In this document: piece by piece, positions 18,156 through 26,385 of the stretch | Layout of the letters: every line of letters begins with the position of its first letter | How positions within the stretch are numbered: the first letter of the stretch is position 1 | Assembly (NCBI RefSeq): GCF_018130765.1 | Contig: NZ_JAFCJZ010000008.1 | Location: forward strand, 186,001 to 250,000 | Length of the DNA: 64,000 bases | Reading direction: 5' to 3' | Origin: Bradyrhizobium iriomotense | Lineage (GTDB): Bacteria > Pseudomonadota > Alphaproteobacteria > Rhizobiales > Xanthobacteraceae | Notes under the pieces: model-generated | Seen by the model: only the letters and a program-made list of their open reading frames with translations | The model's database searches: none | Told to the model about the DNA's origin: nothing | Program-made: the position numbers and the translations under genes

Positions 18156-19094
18156 ATGTCTGGACTGCACCATGTGACCGCGATCGCCGGCGACCCCATC
18201 CGCAATTTCGGCTTCTACACCCGCGATCTCGGCCTGCGCTTCGTCAAGAAGACGGTCAATTTCGACGATCCCGGCACCTATCACTTCTATTATGGCGACG
18301 AGACCGGCCGTCCCGGCACCATCCTGACCTTCTTCCCCTGGGCCGGCGTTGGTCCCGGCCGCCGCGGCGTCGGCGAGACCCATCAGACCGCCTTCCGCGT
18401 GCCGCAGCGTTCGCTCGGCTACTGGACGCAGCGCTTCACCGAGAAGGGCATTGCCTACGAGGCGCTTGAGAAGCGCTTTGGCGAATCCGTGCTGCCGTTC
18501 ACCGATCCCGATGGCATGGCGCTCGCGCTGGTTGGCGTTCCCGGCGCCGAGAGCGAACCCGGCTGGAGCAATGGCGACGTGCCGGCCGAGCACGCGATCC
18601 GCGGCTTCCATGGCGTGACGCTGCTGCTCGACAGCGCGGCGAAGACGGCGGCCGTGCTCACCGACGTGTTCGGCTTCAAGGAGACCGGACGCGAAGGCTC
18701 GGTGATCCGCTTCAAGGTCGCGGGCGATGTCGAGGGCAGCGTCGTCGACATCTACGAGGCCAAGGGTTTTCTGCGCGGACACCAGGGCGGCGGCTCGGTG
18801 CACCACATCGCCTTCCGTGCGGCCGATGACGCCGAGCAGGGCAAGATGGCGCAGAAGCTGGTCAGCAATCACGGCCTGCACCCGACCGAGCAGCGCGACC
18901 GCAACTACTTCCGCTCGATCTACTTCCGTGAACCCGGCGGCGTCTTGTTCGAGATCGCAACCGACATCCCCGGCTTCGCCGTCGACGAGCCCGTCGCGAC
19001 GCTGGGACGTGACCTGAAGCTGCCGAGCTTCCTCGAGCAGCATCGCAAGCAAATCGAGGACGTGCTGCCGAGCCTCGAAGAAAGCGTGTCATGA
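18156..19094 (+). CDS. VOC-family ring-cleaving dioxygenase (MhqO-like)
   Basis: 312 residues from an ATG preceded by GGAGGA. Two vicinal-oxygen-chelate modules are visible: MSGLHHVTAIAGD opens the first and GFHGVTLLLDS the second. Candidate metal ligands are His in LHHVT, His in SVHHIAFRA and Glu in GGVLFEIATD, as in extradiol-type and MhqO/LinE-like proteins. These act on hydroquinone-type or related electrophilic aromatics in the cytoplasm. It is translationally coupled (ATGA) to a MhqD-like hydrolase and divergent from a LysR gene, matching quinone-response units in other bacteria. The true substrate is not shown by sequence. Confidence 0.87.
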   Translation: MSGLHHVTAIAGDPIRNFGFYTRDLGLRFVKKTVNFDDPGTYHFYYGDETGRPGTILTFFPWAGVGPGRRGVGETHQTAFRVPQRSLGYWTQRFTEKGIAYEALEKRFGESVLPFTDPDGMALALVGVPGAESEPGWSNGDVPAEHAIRGFHGVTLLLDSAAKTAAVLTDVFGFKETGREGSVIRFKVAGDVEGSVVDIYEAKGFLRGHQGGGSVHHIAFRAADDAEQGKMAQKLVSNHGLHPTEQRDRNYFRSIYFREPGGVLFEIATDIPGFAVDEPVATLGRDLKLPSFLEQHRKQIEDVLPSLEESVS

Positions 19095-19717
19095 CCGAGA
19101 GTGCATTCATCCATCGCTTCGAGCCCGCGACCACCGCGGGCTCCCCTCCGCTCCTGCTGCTGCACGGCACCGGCGGCGACGAGAACGATCTGCTCGGGCT
19201 CGGCAAGATGATCTCGCCCGGCTCCGCCTTGCTCTCGCCGCGCGGCCGCGTGCTCGAGCACGGCATGCCGCGCTTCTTCCGCCGCCTGGCGGAGGGCGTG
19301 TTCGACGAGGAGGACGTGCGCCACCGCGCGCACGAGCTCGGCGACTTCGTCGCGGACGCGCGGCAACGCTACGGCATCGCCGCGCCGGTCGCGGTCGGCT
19401 TCTCCAACGGCGCCAACATCGCAGCCGCGCTGTTGCTGCTGAAGCCGGACGTGCTTGCAGGCGCGATCCTGCTGCGCGCCATGGTGCCGCTGTCGGATCC
19501 GCCCAAGGCAGAGCTCGGCGGCAAGCCTGTCCTGCTCCTGTCCGGGCAGGCCGATCCGATCGTGCCCGCGAACAACTCGGCGCGGCTGGCAGCTCTGCTA
19601 TCGCAGGCGGGCGCGAGCGTGGCTCACAAGGTCCTGCCGGCAGGCCATCAATTGTCGCAGGCCGACGTGACGCTCGCCCGCGACTGGATTGGCAGCGTCA
19701 CCGCCAAAGCTGCCTGA
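19091..19717 (+). CDS. Alpha/beta hydrolase, carboxylesterase/phospholipase type (MhqD-like)
   Basis: 208 residues; the ATG overlaps the upstream TGA. Fold markers are LLLLHGTGGDENDLLGLG near the oxyanion loop, the nucleophile elbow GFSNGA, the acid Asp in LSGQADPIVP and the catalytic His in LPAGHQLS. Length and motifs match the short carboxylesterase/phospholipase group that includes MhqD. Paired with the VOC dioxygenase it probably hydrolyses a ring-cleavage product or detoxifies quinone adducts; this is inference from gene pairing. Confidence 0.88.
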   Translation: MTESAFIHRFEPATTAGSPPLLLLHGTGGDENDLLGLGKMISPGSALLSPRGRVLEHGMPRFFRRLAEGVFDEEDVRHRAHELGDFVADARQRYGIAAPVAVGFSNGANIAAALLLLKPDVLAGAILLRAMVPLSDPPKAELGGKPVLLLSGQADPIVPANNSARLAALLSQAGASVAHKVLPAGHQLSQADVTLARDWIGSVTAKAA

Positions 19718-19728
19718 TCCCGAGAAAC

Positions 19729-19754
19729 GGCGCATCGCACGACTGCGGTGCGCC
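19729..19754 (+). terminator. Hairpin after the dioxygenase/esterase operon
   Basis: GGCGCATCGCA, a 4-base loop (CGAC), and TGCGGTGCGCC pair over 11 bp with one G-T wobble. It starts 12 bases past the hydrolase stop and is followed by a short pyrimidine-rich stretch. A likely transcription terminator. Confidence 0.55.
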
Positions 19755-19863
19755 GCTTCGCCCCCCAACAAGCGACCTTCCGCCGCATCTGCGCAATCGG
19801 GCGCCAGCCTGCCGGAAATTTCCGCTTGCCCGTTTCCGCGCCAGGCTTAGAATTTGGGACAAG

Positions 19864-19880
19864 GTTCCGAAATTTGGAAC
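19864..19880. promoter_or_regulatory. IclR-type operator palindrome upstream of the iclR-led operon
   Basis: GTTCCGAAATTTGGAAC is an inverted repeat (GTTCC-N7-GGAAC). A related half-copy, AATTTGGGAC, lies directly before it at about 19852-19861. The site sits 18 bases before the regulator start, so binding would block transcription or translation start of the whole operon. Autoregulation is the usual arrangement for IclR proteins. Confidence 0.55.
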
Positions 19881-19898
19881 TACCTTGGACGAGCCTGC

Positions 19899-20681
19899 AT
19901 GAGCGCCCTCACCAACGCGATCGAGATCCTGCGCTGCTTTTCCAGCGCGCGGCCCGATCTGTCGTTCGCAGATGTGATGGCGCTGACGGGCAAACCGAAG
20001 AGCTCGACCTCGCGGCTGCTGCGCTCCTTGCGCGATTGCGGCCTGCTCGAGCAGGACCCGCACACCCGCCGCTACCGGCCCGGCCTGCTCACCTTCGAGC
20101 TCGGCCGGCTGCACCGCGCCCATGACGATCTCATCAGCATGGCCGAGCGCGAGCTGCGCGAGGTCTGCGCGCGCACGGGCCACACCGGCTACATCGCCGT
20201 GCTCGATGGCTTTGAGCAGGTCGTGCTCCGCATCGTGCCGGGCTCGAATCCCCTGCGCGTCGTCAATCCGCCGGGCCAGCGCACGCCGGCGCTCGCGACC
20301 TCGAACGGCCGCGCCATGCTGGCGCGCCTCTCCGACGACGACATCCGCGCACGTGTGCCGACGACCTATCCAAAGCTGCCGCGCAACTCGCCGCAGAATT
20401 TCAAGCAGCTGATCGCGCGCCTCGACGAGATCCGCCGCACCGGCGTGTCGGAGGCGGCCGATGAATCCATCGAGGGCGTCGGCTCGCAGGGCTTTGCGCT
20501 CAAGAGCGGCGAGACCGGCGAGATGATCGGAATCGCGGTGTCCTATTCCGTGCAGGCGACCACCGCCGCCGAACGCGCCAATGTCCGCCGCGAGCTCGCC
20601 GCGATGGCCGCGAAACTGCGACGACTGACCGGCGATCCGCTCGATCAGGACACAGCCCGCATCCAGACGGGGACGCGATGA
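19899..20681 (+). CDS. IclR-family transcriptional regulator, first gene of the AroM/DUF917/hydantoinase operon
   Basis: 260 residues from the ATG at 19899. The N-terminal winged helix (TNAIEILRCFSSARPDLSFA, then LTGKPKSSTSRLLRSLRDCG) is followed by the IclR effector domain with HTGYIAVLDGFEQVVLRIVPG, and TSNGRAMLARLSDDD. The C-terminus ends near DTARIQTGTR. Its TGA overlaps the next gene's ATG, so regulator and importer are one transcription unit. A likely repressor that senses the imported compound or a breakdown product. Confidence 0.9.
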   Translation: MSALTNAIEILRCFSSARPDLSFADVMALTGKPKSSTSRLLRSLRDCGLLEQDPHTRRYRPGLLTFELGRLHRAHDDLISMAERELREVCARTGHTGYIAVLDGFEQVVLRIVPGSNPLRVVNPPGQRTPALATSNGRAMLARLSDDDIRARVPTTYPKLPRNSPQNFKQLIARLDEIRRTGVSEAADESIEGVGSQGFALKSGETGEMIGIAVSYSVQATTAAERANVRRELAAMAAKLRRLTGDPLDQDTARIQTGTR

Positions 20682-21553
20682 GCAGCGCTGCGACCACGCG
20701 CCCCAACGGCCTTGCGCTCTTCATTCTGCCGAGCGCGCTGCTATTCGCGCTGTTCTTCTTCCTGCCGATCGGGCTGATGGCGCTGATGAGCATGCTGACC
20801 GGCAATCCCGTGGTGATGCCGAAGGTCGCCTTCACCACGCGTCACTATGGCCGCATGATCGGCGATCCCTATTATCTCGAGGTGATCTGGACCACGATCC
20901 GGATCGGGCTCGTGACCACGCTGGTCGCGCTTCTGATCGGCTATCCGCTGGCGCACTGGATGGCGCGGATCAAGAGCCGCACCGGACACGCGCTGCTGCT
21001 GATGGCCGTGCTGGCGCCGATGCTGACCGGCATCGTGGTGCGCACCTTCGCCTGGATGACGCTGCTGTCCGACAAAGGCGTGGTCAACCAGACCCTGATG
21101 TCGCTCGGCCTCATCTCTCAACCGCTGAAGCTGATGTACACAGAGACCGGCATCGTGGTCGGCCTTGTCCACATCTACGTCCCCTTCATGGTGCTGACGC
21201 TGACCGGTGTCATCGGCCGCATCGACGAGCGGCTGGAGCAGGCCGCGGAAAATCTCGGCGCGAGCCCGTTGCGCGCCTTTCTCGAGGTGACGCTGCCGCT
21301 CAGCCTGCCCGGCATCCTCGCCGGATCGCTGCTCGTGTTCGCGCTCGCGATCAGCGCCTATGTCACGCCGATCCTGCTCGGCGGCTTCCAGATCATGACG
21401 CTGCCGATCCTGATCTACCAGCAGATCTCGGCGAACTTCAACGTCGGCTTCGCCGCCGCGCTGGGCATCGTGCTGCTCGTGATCTCGCTCCTGCTCGTCA
21501 TCGCCTATAACCGCGCCCTCGGCCTCGTCTCCGGCCAGCGCGAATTGCAGTGA
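20678..21553 (+). CDS. ABC transporter permease, polyamine type (PotB-like)
   Basis: 291 residues with about six membrane segments (FILPSALLFALFFFLPIGLM first). The permease coupling signature is visible as EQAAENLGASPLRAFLEVTL-P, the EAA loop that docks the ATPase. Composition and length match the PotB branch of spermidine/putrescine-type importers. It starts within the stop of the IclR gene and is followed after seven bases by the second permease. Confidence 0.92.
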   Translation: MSSAATTRPNGLALFILPSALLFALFFFLPIGLMALMSMLTGNPVVMPKVAFTTRHYGRMIGDPYYLEVIWTTIRIGLVTTLVALLIGYPLAHWMARIKSRTGHALLLMAVLAPMLTGIVVRTFAWMTLLSDKGVVNQTLMSLGLISQPLKLMYTETGIVVGLVHIYVPFMVLTLTGVIGRIDERLEQAAENLGASPLRAFLEVTLPLSLPGILAGSLLVFALAISAYVTPILLGGFQIMTLPILIYQQISANFNVGFAAALGIVLLVISLLLVIAYNRALGLVSGQRELQ

Positions 21554-21560
21554 GGCGGCG

Positions 21561-22421
21561 ATGCAAACCACAGCCTCACCCTCGCTCCCGGCAGCCCAGC
21601 AAGCAGCGTCTGCGCGAACACCCGGGCCTATCAGGCACTACGGCCGCTACCTCTATCTCGCGATCAACATCGCCATCCTGGTCTTCCTGCTGGCCCCCAT
21701 TGCCATCGTCGTCGTATTCGCGCTGAACCCGACGCCGTTCATCCAGTTTCCGCCCGTCGGCGTGTCACTGCGCTGGTTCGAAAAATTCTTCGCTTCGCGC
21801 GACTTCATGCATGCGCTCGGTTTCAGCCTCGAAGTCGCCGTGCTCACCACCCTGTCCGCAACTGTGCTCGGCGCCTCTGCGGCGCTGGCGCTTGCACGCG
21901 GCAACCTCCCGGGCACGCGGCTGATCGTGGCGACGATGCTGTCGCCCTTGATGCTGCCGGCGATCCTGACTGGCCTGGCGCTGTTCCAGACCTATGTGCT
22001 GCTCGATGTGGGTCGGCCGACCTGGGGCCTCGTCGCCGGCCATACACTGGTGACGCTGCCTTACGTCGTGCGCACCACGCTTGCCGTGCTGCACAATTTC
22101 GACACGCGCCTGGAGGAAGCCGCGCGCAATCTCGGCGCAAGTCCGTTGCGCACCTTCTTCGAGGTGACGCTGCCGCTGATCAAGCCGGGTGTGCTCGCAG
22201 GCGCGATCTTCGCCTTCATCGTCTCGTTCGACCAGTTCCCGGTGTCGCTGTTCCTGGTCTCGCCGGGCAACGAGACGCTGCCGGTCACGCTGTTCAATTA
22301 TCTGAAGTTCGATCTGGACGGCACCATCGGCGCCGCCTCGGTGGTCTCGATCGTGCTCGCCTTTGTCGTCGTCATCGGGCTGGACCGCACGGTCGGCCTG
22401 CGCTCCTACGTCAAATTGTAA
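21561..22421 (+). CDS. ABC transporter permease, polyamine type (PotC-like)
   Basis: 286 residues, about six membrane segments. The first is LYLAINIAILVFLLAPIAIV. The EAA loop reads EEAARNLGASPLRTFFEVTL. The FP-rich segment SFDQFPVSLFLVSPG near the C-terminal third is typical of PotC-like permeases. A Ser/Ala/Pro-rich 30-residue cytoplasmic tail precedes the first segment. It pairs with the PotB-like permease and with the ATPase at 23511. Confidence 0.92.
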   Translation: MQTTASPSLPAAQQAASARTPGPIRHYGRYLYLAINIAILVFLLAPIAIVVVFALNPTPFIQFPPVGVSLRWFEKFFASRDFMHALGFSLEVAVLTTLSATVLGASAALALARGNLPGTRLIVATMLSPLMLPAILTGLALFQTYVLLDVGRPTWGLVAGHTLVTLPYVVRTTLAVLHNFDTRLEEAARNLGASPLRTFFEVTLPLIKPGVLAGAIFAFIVSFDQFPVSLFLVSPGNETLPVTLFNYLKFDLDGTIGAASVVSIVLAFVVVIGLDRTVGLRSYVKL

Positions 22422-22449
22422 CCGCTCATTGCAACGAAGGAATCGACAC

Positions 22450-23514
22450 ATGATGAAAGCTCTGGGATCGTCACGGCTCAGCCGCCGCCGCTTTCTGACC
22501 GCGAGCGCCTCGCTCGGCATAGGCACCATCGCCGCGCCCTACGTCGCGCGCGCCGACGATCCGACGCTGCGCATCACCGGCTGGGGCGGCAAGTGGGGCG
22601 AGATCATGAAGGCCGAGATCGGCCCCGCCTTCGAGAGCGAGTTCAAGTGCAAGCTCCAGACCGACTCCGCCTTCCCCTATCTGCCAAAACTCCAGGCGAG
22701 CTCGCGCTCGGCGCCGATCTACGACGTGCTGCACACCAACTCCAATGAGCAGTGGGCCGCCGCCGAGATGGGCCTGGTCGAGCCGAAGATCGATCCAAAG
22801 CTGGTACCGAATCTCGCCGACGTCTATCCGTACGCCGTCAGCCACAAGATTGTCGGCGTCTCGATCTTCACCAGCGCCATCGGTCTCGGCATGCGCACCG
22901 ACAAGGGCTATGGCAACATCACCTCCTGGAAGGAGCTGTGGGACGCGAAATACAATGGCGTCCGCGGCGGCTATGTCATTCCGGTCAACAGCCTCGGCCA
23001 GGCCTTCCTGATGATGTGCGGCACGCTGTTCGGCAAGGGCCAGACCGATCTCGACGCGGCCTACACGGCGCTGGAGAAGCTGAAGCCGATCAAGATCGTC
23101 GATTTCACCGGTGCGATGGAGAAGATGCTGCTCTCCGGCGAAGTCGGCCTCTGCGTCATCCACGATTCCGGCATCTATCGCTACGACGGCCAGAACCAGC
23201 CGACCGACTTCGTGTCGCCGAGCGAGGGCGTGCTGTCGCTGGAGCAGGTCCTGACCATCACGCCCGGCAGCAAGATGAAGGAGCTCGCCAACGCCTATGT
23301 GAACTACATGCTGCGCCCCGAAGTGCAGAAGCGCTTGGCTGAAACCGTCTGGTACTCGCCGGCCAACAAGAAGGTGAAGCTCGATGCCAAGTACGACGCC
23401 AAGCTGCTGACCACGCCCGAGAAGGTCTCCAAGCTGATCCAGGTCGACTGGAAATGGTACAACGAGCGCAAGGACGAGATCGACCAGCGCGTCAACCGGA
23501 TCTTCCGCGCATGA
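22450..23514 (+). CDS. ABC transporter periplasmic substrate-binding protein (polyamine-type, Tat signal)
   Basis: 354 residues from the first of two adjacent ATGs, preceded by GAAGGA. The leader carries a twin-arginine signal (SRRRFLTASASLGIGTIAAP, cleaved near ARA-D). The mature protein begins PTLRITGWGGKWGEIMKAEI and matches the extracellular solute-binding family that takes polyamines, opines and related small cations or amines. Its TGA overlaps the ATPase ATG. The ligand cannot be read from sequence; neighbours suggest a cyclic amide or hydantoin-like compound. Confidence 0.9.
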   Translation: MMKALGSSRLSRRRFLTASASLGIGTIAAPYVARADDPTLRITGWGGKWGEIMKAEIGPAFESEFKCKLQTDSAFPYLPKLQASSRSAPIYDVLHTNSNEQWAAAEMGLVEPKIDPKLVPNLADVYPYAVSHKIVGVSIFTSAIGLGMRTDKGYGNITSWKELWDAKYNGVRGGYVIPVNSLGQAFLMMCGTLFGKGQTDLDAAYTALEKLKPIKIVDFTGAMEKMLLSGEVGLCVIHDSGIYRYDGQNQPTDFVSPSEGVLSLEQVLTITPGSKMKELANAYVNYMLRPEVQKRLAETVWYSPANKKVKLDAKYDAKLLTTPEKVSKLIQVDWKWYNERKDEIDQRVNRIFRA

Positions 23515-24587
23515 GCGCATCGATCGAGATCGCCGGCGTCAGCAAGGTCTATGACGGCGGCGTCCGCGCGGTCGACGCCGTCGCGATGGACATCAGGCAG
23601 GGCGAGTTCTTCTCCCTGCTCGGCCCGTCCGGCTGCGGCAAGACCACGACGCTGCGCATGATCGCCGGCTTCGAGACGCCGAGCTCGGGCGCGATCCGCG
23701 TCGACGGCGCCGACATCACCCACGTGCCCGCGCACAAACGCGACATGGGCATGGTGTTCCAGAACTACGCGCTGTTCCCGCATCGGACCGTTGCCGAGAA
23801 CGTCGCCTTTGGCCTGCGCATGCGCGGGCTCGACAAGGCGACCATCGCAGCGAAGGTGAAGGCCGCCCTCGCCATGGTCGAGCTGTCCGGGCTGGAAGAT
23901 CGCCGCCCCGCCCAGCTCTCCGGCGGCCAGCAGCAGCGCGTGGCGCTCGCCCGGGCCATCGTCATCGCGCCGCGCGTCCTGCTCTGCGACGAGCCGCTCG
24001 GCGCATTGGACAAGAAGCTGCGCCAGCAGATGCAATTCGAGCTCAAGCAGCTGCAGAAGAAGCTCGGCCTGACCCTGGTCTTCGTCACCCACGACCAGGA
24101 AGAGGCGCTGGCGATGTCCGACCGCATCGCCGTGATGAACGGCGGCCGCGTCGAGCAGGTCGGCACGCCGACCGATATCTACAACCAGCCGACGACGCGC
24201 TTCGTCGCCGACTTCATCGGCGACACCAACATCTTCCGCGGTGAGCGCACCGCCGCAGGCCAAAGCCTCGATGTCGGCAAGGGCCTGATCCTGGCATTGC
24301 CGCCAACCGAAGCGCAGGGCACCGGCGTGCTCTCGGTCGCGCTCCGCCCTGAAAAGATTCGCCTCAACCCGCGCGTTGACGCCGCCACCACGGCCGGCAG
24401 CTCCGCCCATGGCACCGTCGAGAACACCAACTTCCTCGGTGGCGCCGTGCTCTATCGCATCACGCTCGAGGGCGGCCATCGCGTCCTCGTGCAACAGCCC
24501 AATGCAGGCACGAGCCGCCTGTTCGTTCCCGGCAACGGCGTCACACTCGAATGGACGCCGGCCGATCTCGTCGTGTTGAAGGACTAG
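23511..24587 (+). CDS. ABC transporter ATP-binding protein (PotA-like)
   Basis: 358 residues. Walker [11 protein letters not shown]-loop FQNYALFPH, signature LSGGQQQR, Walker B VLLCDEPLGALD and switch His in FVTHDQEEAL are all intact. The C-terminal third is the TOBE regulatory domain seen in PotA/FbpC-type ATPases (ALRPEKIRL). It energises the two permeases upstream. The ATG overlaps the stop of the binding-protein gene, and the AroM-family gene follows two bases after its stop. Confidence 0.94.
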   Translation: MSASIEIAGVSKVYDGGVRAVDAVAMDIRQGEFFSLLGPSGCGKTTTLRMIAGFETPSSGAIRVDGADITHVPAHKRDMGMVFQNYALFPHRTVAENVAFGLRMRGLDKATIAAKVKAALAMVELSGLEDRRPAQLSGGQQQRVALARAIVIAPRVLLCDEPLGALDKKLRQQMQFELKQLQKKLGLTLVFVTHDQEEALAMSDRIAVMNGGRVEQVGTPTDIYNQPTTRFVADFIGDTNIFRGERTAAGQSLDVGKGLILALPPTEAQGTGVLSVALRPEKIRLNPRVDAATTAGSSAHGTVENTNFLGGAVLYRITLEGGHRVLVQQPNAGTSRLFVPGNGVTLEWTPADLVVLKD

Positions 24588-24589
24588 AC

Positions 24590-25276
24590 ATGAACATGCC
24601 ATTGAAACACCAGCGCATCGGCGTGGTCGTGATCGGCCAGAGCCCGCGCCCGACCGTCGCTGCCGAGATCGCCGCCGTGCTGTCGCCGGGCATCCAGATC
24701 GAGCTGCGCGGCGCGCTCGACGGCATGAGCCGCGCCGAGATCGACGCCATCCCGCCGATGGACGGCTACGACACGCTGTTCACGCTGCTGCCGAATGGCG
24801 ACGGCGTCACCATCAGCAAGAAGGAAGTCGAGCGGCGCGCGAGCCAGCAGATCACGCGCTTCAAGCACGAAGGCGTCGGCGTGACGCTGATGGCGTGCAC
24901 CGGCAAATTCCCGAACCTCGCCGCCGATGGTCTCGTCATCCTGCCCTCGGCCATCCTGCACAATCTCGTCGAGGCCGTGCTGCCGAAAGGCCGGCTCGGC
25001 GTGTTCTCGCCGCTGCCCGAGCAAACCGCGCTGATCGACAAGAAGTGGCAGCGCGAGGGCGTCGAGGTCGTCGGCATCACGCTGCGCCCCGGATCCAGTG
25101 AGGCTACGGTCGACGAAGCCGCGCGCACGATGGCCGACCTCGAGCCCGATCTCGTGGTGATGGACTGCATCAGCTACACCAGCGCCAACAAGGCGCGCGT
25201 GCGCAAGGCCTATCCCGGCCCCGTGATCCTCGGCATCGCTGCCGCGGCCCGCATCGTCGAGGAGCTGGTGTCGTGA
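24590..25276 (+). CDS. AroM-family protein (Asp/Glu-racemase-like fold)
   Basis: 228 residues starting at MNMPLKHQRIGVVVIGQSPR. The opening IG-VVIGQSPRP, the middle VTLMACTGKFPNLAADG and the late LVVMDCISYTSANKARVR identify the AroM family. Cysteines in MACTGKF and VMDCISY lie where the Asp/Glu and hydantoin racemase superfamily keeps its paired catalytic cysteines, so a racemase or epimerase role is possible. E. coli AroM has no established function. Here it sits between an importer ATPase and a DUF917 gene and overlaps the latter's start (GTGA), pointing to a step in catabolism of the imported compound. Confidence 0.85.
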   Translation: MNMPLKHQRIGVVVIGQSPRPTVAAEIAAVLSPGIQIELRGALDGMSRAEIDAIPPMDGYDTLFTLLPNGDGVTISKKEVERRASQQITRFKHEGVGVTLMACTGKFPNLAADGLVILPSAILHNLVEAVLPKGRLGVFSPLPEQTALIDKKWQREGVEVVGITLRPGSSEATVDEAARTMADLEPDLVVMDCISYTSANKARVRKAYPGPVILGIAAAARIVEELVS

Positions 25277-26379
25277 GCAAAGTGGAGTTGAAGACGATCA
25301 GCCTCGAGGAGATCGAGGCACTCGCGGTCGGCGCATGGATCCTCGGCACCGGTGGCGGCGGCAGCCCCTATCTCGGCCTGCTCAATCTGCGCCGGCTCTA
25401 TGCCGAGGGCCACCGCGTGCAACTGATGTCGCCGCTCGACCTCGACGACGAGGACTGGGTCGCTGTTGTCTCCAACATGGGCGCGCCGCTGGTCGGACAG
25501 GAGCGCCTTGCCGACAGCCGCAACATCGCACGTGCCGTGCGCATGCAGGAGGAGATCAACAACATCAAGTTTCGCGCCGTGATGTCCGTGGAGATCGGCG
25601 GCGGCAACGGCGTGCAGGCGCTGATGGCGGCCGCGCATCTCGGTATTCCCGTGGTCGACGCCGACTGCATGGGCCGCGCCTTCCCCGAGGCGCAGATGAC
25701 ATCGGTCGCGATCGGGGGCCTGCGCCCCTACCCTTGCACGCTCTACGATCCCCGCGGCATCGAAGCCGTGGTAACGAAGGTGCCGAGCTGGAAGTGGATG
25801 GAGCGGGCGAGCCGCAAGATCTGCGTCGAGATGGGCTCGATCGCCTCCACCAGCAAGGCGCCGCGCACGGGGCGCGAGGTCAAGGACTGGGGCATCCATT
25901 TCACCACCACCAAGGCGATCCGCATCGGCCGCGCCGTGCAGGAGGCCAACCGCCGTCACGAGGATCCGATCACTGCGCTGCTCGAAACCGAAGGCGGCAA
26001 AAAACTGTTCACCGGCAAGATCGTCGACGTCGCCCGGCGCACCACCGAGGGTTTCCTGCGCGGCACCGCCATGGTCGACGGCAGCGACGCCGATCGCGGC
26101 ACCAAGCTCAAGCTCTCGTTCCAGAACGAATGGATCGTGGCCTGGCGCGATGAGGAGGCGATCGCGACCTCGCCGGACCTGATCTGCGTGCTCGACAGCG
26201 TCAACGGCCACGGCATCGGCACCGAGACCATCCGTTACGGCCAGCGCGTCACCGTCGTCGCCCTACCCGCACCGCCAGTGCTGACGAGCGCCCGCGGTCT
26301 CGAATTCGTCGGCCCGCGCGCCTTCGGCTACGACCTCGATTTCCGTTCCCTCTTCTCGCCCGCTGCGGCTGGAGCTTAA
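25273..26379 (+). CDS. DUF917-family protein (S-methyl-thiohydantoin-desulfurase-like)
   Basis: 368 residues, GTG start overlapping the AroM-gene stop. The N-terminal domain has the family hallmark WILGTGGGGSPYLGL and later FRAVMSVEIGGGNGVQALMA and DADCMGRAFPEAQMTS, with likely metal or substrate residues among the Asp, Cys and Glu of these motifs. The C-terminal half carries NEWIVAWRDEEAIATSPDLI and a conserved RYGQRVTVVALPAP. The Pfam family formerly called DUF917 is now associated with desulfurisation of S-methyl-thiohydantoin; whether this member does that is unknown. It is very often found next to hydantoinase/oxoprolinase-type genes, as here. Confidence 0.85.
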   Translation: MSKVELKTISLEEIEALAVGAWILGTGGGGSPYLGLLNLRRLYAEGHRVQLMSPLDLDDEDWVAVVSNMGAPLVGQERLADSRNIARAVRMQEEINNIKFRAVMSVEIGGGNGVQALMAAAHLGIPVVDADCMGRAFPEAQMTSVAIGGLRPYPCTLYDPRGIEAVVTKVPSWKWMERASRKICVEMGSIASTSKAPRTGREVKDWGIHFTTTKAIRIGRAVQEANRRHEDPITALLETEGGKKLFTGKIVDVARRTTEGFLRGTAMVDGSDADRGTKLKLSFQNEWIVAWRDEEAIATSPDLICVLDSVNGHGIGTETIRYGQRVTVVALPAPPVLTSARGLEFVGPRAFGYDLDFRSLFSPAAAGA

Positions 26380-26385
26380 GATCCC

